From Blautia sp. XA-2221 (GTDB lineage Bacteria; Bacillota; Clostridia; Lachnospirales; Lachnospiraceae): DNA of 64,000 bases. The translations under genes and the position numbers were made by a program. The DNA is taken from positions 1 through 64,000 of the forward strand of contig NZ_JAJQXX010000002.1 of the NCBI RefSeq assembly GCF_028767025.1, in the 5' to 3' direction. Of this stretch, positions 59,419 through 64,000 are shown in pieces. The notes under the pieces are model-generated. The model did no database searches. It saw nothing but the letters and a program-made list of their open reading frames with translations, and had not been told where the DNA came from. How positions within the stretch are numbered: position 1 is the stretch's first letter; the number at the start of each line of letters is the position of its first letter.

Positions 59419-61230
59419 GTGAAATCAGGATATTCAAACTGGCGAAAGCTGGATAATGCGGCTCTGGCATTTCCACCCGCAACAGACAAGAATGATACCA
59501 GAGTTTTCCGGATGTACTGTGAGCTGAAAGAAACAGTAGATCCGCAGATCCTGCAGACGGCTCTGGACCAGACTATGGAAAAATATCCCCTGTTTCAGGT
59601 GGTGCTGAGAAAGGGACTTTTCTGGTTTTATCTGGAGAGAAGAGATATCAGAGCTGTTGCAAAGGAGGAAATAAAGCCTCCGTGCAGCCGGCTTTATATT
59701 CCGGATAAAAAGTCACTTTTGTTTGAGGTTTCTTATTATGAAAACCGTATTAATTTTGAGGTTTATCATGCGCTTACTGACGGTACCGGAGCCAGGAATT
59801 TTCTTCAGGAGCTGGTACAGAATTATCTGAAGCTGCGGCATCCGGAAACACAGTTTCCGGAACAGAAAATGGAACAGAGAACTACTTTCCGGGATCATGA
59901 GGAGGACAGCTTTTCCCAGTATTATTCCTCGGAAACTCCGAAAAATAAAGAGAAGAAGCCACGGGCAGTAAGGCTGAAGGGAGAAATGCTGGGGCATGAC
60001 GATATGCAGATTCTGGAGGTTTCCATTCCTGTAAAGGAAATCCTGGAGAAAGCGCGCTCTTACGGCGCTTCTATTACTGCGTATCTGTCAGCGATCTTTA
60101 TCTGTTCCATTCATGAGGAGATTCCCAGAAACCGTCAGAAGCGTCCTGTTACTTTGATGGTTCCGGTAAATCTGAGGAACTTTTTTCCTTCGGAATCCAT
60201 GGCAAACTTTTTCGGATGGATCGAAGTAGGATATACATTTACAGAAACAACCACCTTCCGGGATGTGCTGGAGGAAGTAAAAAAACAGTTTGAAACAGAG
60301 CTTGTAAAAGAAAAGATCGCCATGCATATGAACGGATATGTGCGGCTGGAAAAGAATCCGGTGATCCGTGCAGTCCCCCTGGAAGTAAAAAAATATTTCC
60401 TTATGGTAGGCGCGGCTCTGGGAAGCAGAAGGATCACGACTGTATATTCCAATATAGGGGTGGTTCGTTTTCCCGAGGAATATGAACCGTATATTGAACG
60501 CTTTGGATTTTTTACCTGTACGGAGGCGCTGCAGCTTTGTTCCTGCTCTTACGGAGATGAGCTGCTTCTGGGATTTACCTCAAAAATTCCCGGAGAAAGT
60601 ATTCAGAGGAATTTTCTTGAATATCTGAAAAAGGATGAAATTTCATTTACAGAAGAGAGAAATGATTTTCCGGGATGCGGGGAAGAGCAGAAAAAAGAGG
60701 GCAGAAAGGCATACCAGACGTTTACGTTTCTTTGCCTGGCGGCAGCAGTGCTGTGCGGAATGATCAATTACATGACCGCCCAGACCCTGAACTGGTTCTG
60801 GTTTGCGGCGGCAGGAAGCTTTTGTGCGTGGCTGGTGGTGTCTGTGGGATACACCAAACGGAGAAATATACTGAAAAATGCAATGTGGCAGCTTCTGATC
60901 ATAACGGCTATTGCTGTTTTTTGGGATATATTTACAGGCTGGCACAGGTGGTCGGTAAACTTTGTGCTTCCCTTTGGGGCAATGGCAGTGCTTGGTTCTA
61001 TTCCTGTAATCGCCAAGGTAAACCATCTGGAACCGGAAGAATACCTGTTTTATCTTGTTCAGGCAGGAATAGCAGGATGCATTCCCATCATTCTGTTATG
61101 GACAGGATTGGTGACGTTTCCTTATCCGTCTGTGATCTGCTCCGGGATCAGTTTTCTGGTGCTGGCAGGACTATTTATTTTTCAGCAGAAAAAAACCATT
61201 GGAGAATTCCACAAAAAATTAAGAATGTAA
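59419..61230 (+). CDS. Condensation-type acyltransferase with membrane domain (DUF6320-like)
   Basis: This 603-residue protein has an N-terminal CoA-dependent acyltransferase/condensation fold (about 1-410), with the motif YHALTDGTGARNFL (HxxxDG), and LMVPVNLRNFFPSESMANFF. The C-terminal 180 residues hold five or six membrane helices with CWY-rich loops, like DUF6320. GTG 59419 follows GGAGAGAAGG. It is 144 nt after the esterase. A role in acylating lipids or secreted products at the membrane is inference. Confidence 0.75.
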   Translation: MKSGYSNWRKLDNAALAFPPATDKNDTRVFRMYCELKETVDPQILQTALDQTMEKYPLFQVVLRKGLFWFYLERRDIRAVAKEEIKPPCSRLYIPDKKSLLFEVSYYENRINFEVYHALTDGTGARNFLQELVQNYLKLRHPETQFPEQKMEQRTTFRDHEEDSFSQYYSSETPKNKEKKPRAVRLKGEMLGHDDMQILEVSIPVKEILEKARSYGASITAYLSAIFICSIHEEIPRNRQKRPVTLMVPVNLRNFFPSESMANFFGWIEVGYTFTETTTFRDVLEEVKKQFETELVKEKIAMHMNGYVRLEKNPVIRAVPLEVKKYFLMVGAALGSRRITTVYSNIGVVRFPEEYEPYIERFGFFTCTEALQLCSCSYGDELLLGFTSKIPGESIQRNFLEYLKKDEISFTEERNDFPGCGEEQKKEGRKAYQTFTFLCLAAAVLCGMINYMTAQTLNWFWFAAAGSFCAWLVVSVGYTKRRNILKNAMWQLLIITAIAVFWDIFTGWHRWSVNFVLPFGAMAVLGSIPVIAKVNHLEPEEYLFYLVQAGIAGCIPIILLWTGLVTFPYPSVICSGISFLVLAGLFIFQQKKTIGEFHKKLRM

Positions 61231-61250
61231 ATTTACAGCAAATAACATAA

Positions 61251-61318
61251 AAGGCTGCTGTAAGCTTTGAAACCGCAGGGAATAAAGACCTGACAGTCAA
61301 AGCTTCGGCAGCCTTTTA
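61251..61318 (+). terminator. Strong terminator
   Basis: AAGGCTGC-AAGCTTTGA pairs with TCAAAGCTT-GCAGCCTT (61251-61315), followed by TTATT. Confidence 0.85.
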
Positions 61319-61474
61319 TTGTTGGGAAATATTGTTGGGAAATCCTCTTTTGTTATCTGGATTTCGGCATAGGCTATCTGTCGTTTAGTACATGTTTTTT
61401 ATCTCTTATGTATACTGTATTTACAATTTCAGGTATAATGATTATATTAAAAACAGCAGGAGAGAGAGGCAGAA

Positions 61475-62188
61475 ATGTACAGAATTGCGGTTTGTGATGA
61501 TGACAAAAATATTCAGGAGCAGGTCAGAAAACTGATCCTGGAATGGAATCCTCAGGTAGAGGTAAGTGTGTTTTCGTCCGGCAGAGATCTGCTGGAAAAC
61601 TATCAGTCTTATGATGCGGTTTTTCTGGATATTGACATGCAGGGAATGAATGGCATAGAAACAGGAAAATCCATCCGTTCTGTAGATACAGAGGTTAAAA
61701 TCGTTTATCTGACAGCATACCGGGATTATGTAGCAGGAGCCTTTGGAGTTCATGCATTTCAGTATCTTCTGAAACCAGTCAACAGTCAGGAGATCATAAA
61801 TGTTCTGGAAGAAATATTCCGATATATGAAAACTTCGGACAAAAAGATCATCCTTGATTTTCGCACGGTGGACGGGATTATCTGTCTCCCTGTAGAGTCT
61901 ATTTATTTTTTTGAGTACGAAAACAGAAAGATACGAATTGTGACAGACAAAGAAGAATATTACATGGTGGAACGCATTGGAAATGTGGCAAAGCGTATGC
62001 AGGATTTTGGATTTTCCATGCCTCATCAGAGCTTTTCTGTGAATATGCTCCATGTGAAAAATGTAAAAGGACAGCATATTTATCTGGATAATGGAATGGA
62101 AATCCCACTTTCCCAGAAGAAACAGAAAACATGGAAGCAGGAGCTGACCGCCTGGCTGTCGGCGCGGCTGGAATCAAGGGAAGGATGA
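61475..62188 (+). CDS. LytTR-family response regulator
   Basis: This 237-residue regulator has a receiver domain (CDDD at 7-10, phosphoacceptor D in FLDIDMQGM about 54, K in LLKPVN) and a LytTR DNA-binding domain (SIYFFEYENRKIRIV, MPHQSFSVNMLHVK). A TATAAT box lies about 40 nt upstream. It is followed 5 nt later by the paired sensor kinase gene, which has an in-frame stop. It is similar in plan to the regulator at 31053. Confidence 0.92.
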   Translation: MYRIAVCDDDKNIQEQVRKLILEWNPQVEVSVFSSGRDLLENYQSYDAVFLDIDMQGMNGIETGKSIRSVDTEVKIVYLTAYRDYVAGAFGVHAFQYLLKPVNSQEIINVLEEIFRYMKTSDKKIILDFRTVDGIICLPVESIYFFEYENRKIRIVTDKEEYYMVERIGNVAKRMQDFGFSMPHQSFSVNMLHVKNVKGQHIYLDNGMEIPLSQKKQKTWKQELTAWLSARLESREG

Positions 62189-62274
62189 TGGAAATGAATT
62201 ATGTTTTATATTATTTTTTTCAGACCATCGAACTGCTCATCCATACAGGAAGCTTCATCTAGTTTCTGTATTCC

Positions 62275-63453
62275 ATGCCCAGAGAGATAGAGTCGAAATT
62301 ATGGGTAAGATACTGTGCCTGGGGAATTTTTGTGGTACTTACCTTTTTGCTCCCCACATTATGGTGGAATGACATCATTACAATGTCCGTGCTTACGGCA
62401 TATTACATTGTAATCTGCTGGAGTTTTTATCACAGAAGCAGAACCTGGGTTTTGTATTCTCTGATCTACGGAATGGCAAATTACGGAGCGCAGGTGATCG
62501 GTATTTACTTTACTGTATATATCAGTAAAAAGTTCGACTTTGACCAGGATATGCTCTCTTATTATACGCTTGTGATGGCTAAAATGATCTGCCTGTTTTC
62601 CGTGACTTATCTTATGCGCCGGATTGTTCAGAAACGTATGGTAAAAGATCATAGGGAGCTGCATATCAGAGGAATGGTCCTTGTTCCGCTGTTCAGTATG
62701 ATCCTTGTATATCTATACTGTGTTTCTGGGGAGAGCTTTTTTCTGGAGCATGGATTCTGGGGAGTTATTCTCTGTATGATCCTTTTGCTGGCTATAAATA
62801 TTTACTGTCTTTATGTGTGGTACGATCTGGCAGAAAACAGAGAACTGAAGCATAAGCTGGAACTGATGAAACAGCAGAATGAACTGACTCATCAGTATTA
62901 TGAGGATATGGAAAATAATTATAATCATTCCAGAAGGATCATTCATGATATCAGGAATCATCTGAATATGCTGGAACAGTCGGCAAAGACGGATGTTACT
63001 GGTTATTTTGAGGACGTTCACGGAATGTTGAATTCTCTGGGTCTGAAATTTTATTCAGACAACAGAATGCTGAACATGATCCTGAATGATAAATTAAAAA
63101 AACTGGAACCGGGACAGGCAGAATGTAATATGGGCGGTGTCAGTCTGGATTTCCTGACCGATATGGATGTGACAACAATTTTTGCAAATCTTCTGGATAA
63201 TGCCATAGAGGCAGGCGAAAATAAAAAGAATTTCTGGATAAAAATAAGAGGAGAACAGATACAGGATTTTACAATAGTAAAAATATGGAACCCTTTTTCC
63301 GGGAGCTATGCCCCGGGACGTTCCATAAAACAGGGACATGAAGGAATTGGCCTGGAAAATGTGCGTCATACAGTAGAAAAGTATCACGGCGCACTGAATA
63401 TAGACACAAAGGACGGGATTTTTTCCGTGACAGCAGTATTTCCGGGAGAATAA
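62275..63453 (+). CDS. GHKL sensor kinase, N-terminus interrupted by amber codon
   Basis: This 392-residue frame encodes membrane helices and a GHKL kinase core with H-box RRIIHDIRNHLNMLE, N-box NLLDNAIEAG and G-box HEGIGLENV. The true start is probably ATG 62194, with AAGGATGATGG just upstream, reading MNYVLYYFFQTIELLIHTGS then a single in-frame TAG (62260-62262), perhaps from TGG. ATG 62275 has no ribosome site. The kinase is therefore either broken, read through, or the TAG is a sequence error. Confidence 0.75.
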   Translation: MPREIESKLWVRYCAWGIFVVLTFLLPTLWWNDIITMSVLTAYYIVICWSFYHRSRTWVLYSLIYGMANYGAQVIGIYFTVYISKKFDFDQDMLSYYTLVMAKMICLFSVTYLMRRIVQKRMVKDHRELHIRGMVLVPLFSMILVYLYCVSGESFFLEHGFWGVILCMILLLAINIYCLYVWYDLAENRELKHKLELMKQQNELTHQYYEDMENNYNHSRRIIHDIRNHLNMLEQSAKTDVTGYFEDVHGMLNSLGLKFYSDNRMLNMILNDKLKKLEPGQAECNMGGVSLDFLTDMDVTTIFANLLDNAIEAGENKKNFWIKIRGEQIQDFTIVKIWNPFSGSYAPGRSIKQGHEGIGLENVRHTVEKYHGALNIDTKDGIFSVTAVFPGE

Positions 63454-63464
63454 GGAGGAGAATT

Positions 63465-64000
63465 ATGAAATTTACGCAGACCGAGAAAAAACAGCTTATG
63501 ATCTATGTGATCATAGCATATGGGATCACCTATGCGCTGGGACTTTTGATGTGGTATGGATACGGAAAAGGAATTGATCTCAGCGCCTTTCCTAATGCGC
63601 AGATGCTGTATCCGGCAGCCGGTGTAATGATGGCATATTTAATTACCAGAAAGGATGACAAAAAGCTCCCAAAAGCTTTTTACATATTCTTTGTGGTGCT
63701 GACAGCAGTGATGATTTTCTGTGCGGCAGCTTCTGTTCTTTTTCCTGTAAATATAGACATTATGGGAGCTCCGTTTTCACAGTGGATGCTGCTTCTGCAG
63801 TATGCCATGATGGGCGGCAGCATTGTTTTCTGGATCCTTCTTCTGGCATCCGGTAAAGAGAAGCGCAGAGCTTACGGACTGAACAGCAATCAGTGGAATA
63901 CATCTGTTCTTATGATCCTGCTGTTTATTGGATTGTACCTTCTCAGATTTGTGATTGCCAGTGCGCTGGGCGGCCAGCTTTCTGAATTTGGAAAAATAAT
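63465..64000 (+). CDS. CPBP-family membrane protease (partial)
   Basis: The frame starts at ATG 63465 behind AAGGAGGAG and runs off the window. It shows four or five membrane helices (MIYVIIAYGITYALGLLMWY; FYIFFVVLTAVMIFCAA) and RKDDKKLP loops, like the N-terminal half of CPBP (CAAX-type) proteases. The catalytic EExxxR and HxxxN motifs would be beyond the window, so the family is not proven. It is 11 nt after the sensor kinase and may share its operon. Confidence 0.55.
   Translation, partial: MKFTQTEKKQLMIYVIIAYGITYALGLLMWYGYGKGIDLSAFPNAQMLYPAAGVMMAYLITRKDDKKLPKAFYIFFVVLTAVMIFCAAASVLFPVNIDIMGAPFSQWMLLLQYAMMGGSIVFWILLLASGKEKRRAYGLNSNQWNTSVLMILLFIGLYLLRFVIASALGGQLSEFGKI

Noticed and set aside
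34027-62262. Genome-wide reassignment of TAG to a sense codon
   Set aside because: Many intact genes in the window end at TAG with proper length and neighbours, so two ambers are better explained by mutation or error.

Overview
The window looks like Firmicutes DNA, most likely a gut anaerobe of the Lachnospiraceae (for example Blautia or Mediterraneibacter-like). The support is a pyruvate formate-lyase/activase pair, SbcCD, an AlsT symporter, agr/LytTR signalling, low GC, strong AGGAGG ribosome binding sites and Clostridia-type mobilizable elements. The genus is inference.

The left 29 kb is accessory DNA made of three neighbouring integrative elements. Element 1 (window start to about 8.19 kb; its left end lies outside) carries dUTPase, ThyX, a MobC/relaxase pair, an array of hairpins, an SPL-type radical SAM enzyme and a tyrosine integrase. 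Element 2 (about 8.19-20.10 kb) carries a zinc/cadmium efflux module, SSB, a MobA/MobL relaxase, a primase-helicase fusion, an excisionase and an integrase related to that of element 1. Just after each of these two integrases lies a fragment encoding only the C-terminal tRNA-binding domain of methionyl-tRNA synthetase, and both fragments begin at the same short core (TTYCCGACAATGAA). The simplest reading is that both elements target the 3' part of metG, carry a replacement 3' end, and have stacked in tandem. Element 3 (about 20.84-29.06 kb) has a Tn916-type integrase, a CI-like repressor, Xis, MobA/MobL with two overlapping genes in another frame, and a MarR/MATE efflux cargo. Similar CCCTTRT repeats bracket it.

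A sequence of about 39 nt occurs, sense-strand, in the leaders of mobilization or recombination genes in both element 1 and element 2 (4500-4538, 6171-6209, 13570-13608, and a weaker copy at 13644-13669). It is the best candidate here for an undescribed regulatory system, possibly a shared RNA leader or activator site. MOBQ-type nick sequences precede both MobA/MobL genes.

From 29 to 37 kb there is a Fic protein with heptad repeats, then an agr/LytTR two-component system, a frameshifted AgrD-like autoinducer peptide, small secreted proteins and an ABC exporter. This resembles a peptide or bacteriocin production and immunity locus. Two reading frames in the window are broken by single in-frame amber codons (34027 and 62260), and the autoinducer gene by two short poly-A deletions. 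These are either real decay or sequencing error.

From 37.6 kb to the end the content is mostly chromosomal: PIN-PhoH, HD hydrolase, zinc alcohol dehydrogenase, an LprI-like secreted protein, YbaN plus a CydDC-type ABC exporter, a BaiA-like short-chain dehydrogenase, AlsT, PflB-PflA, SbcD-SbcC, an acyltransferase-3, an esterase plus a condensation-type acyltransferase, a second LytTR/GHKL system, and the start of a CPBP membrane protease cut by the window end.
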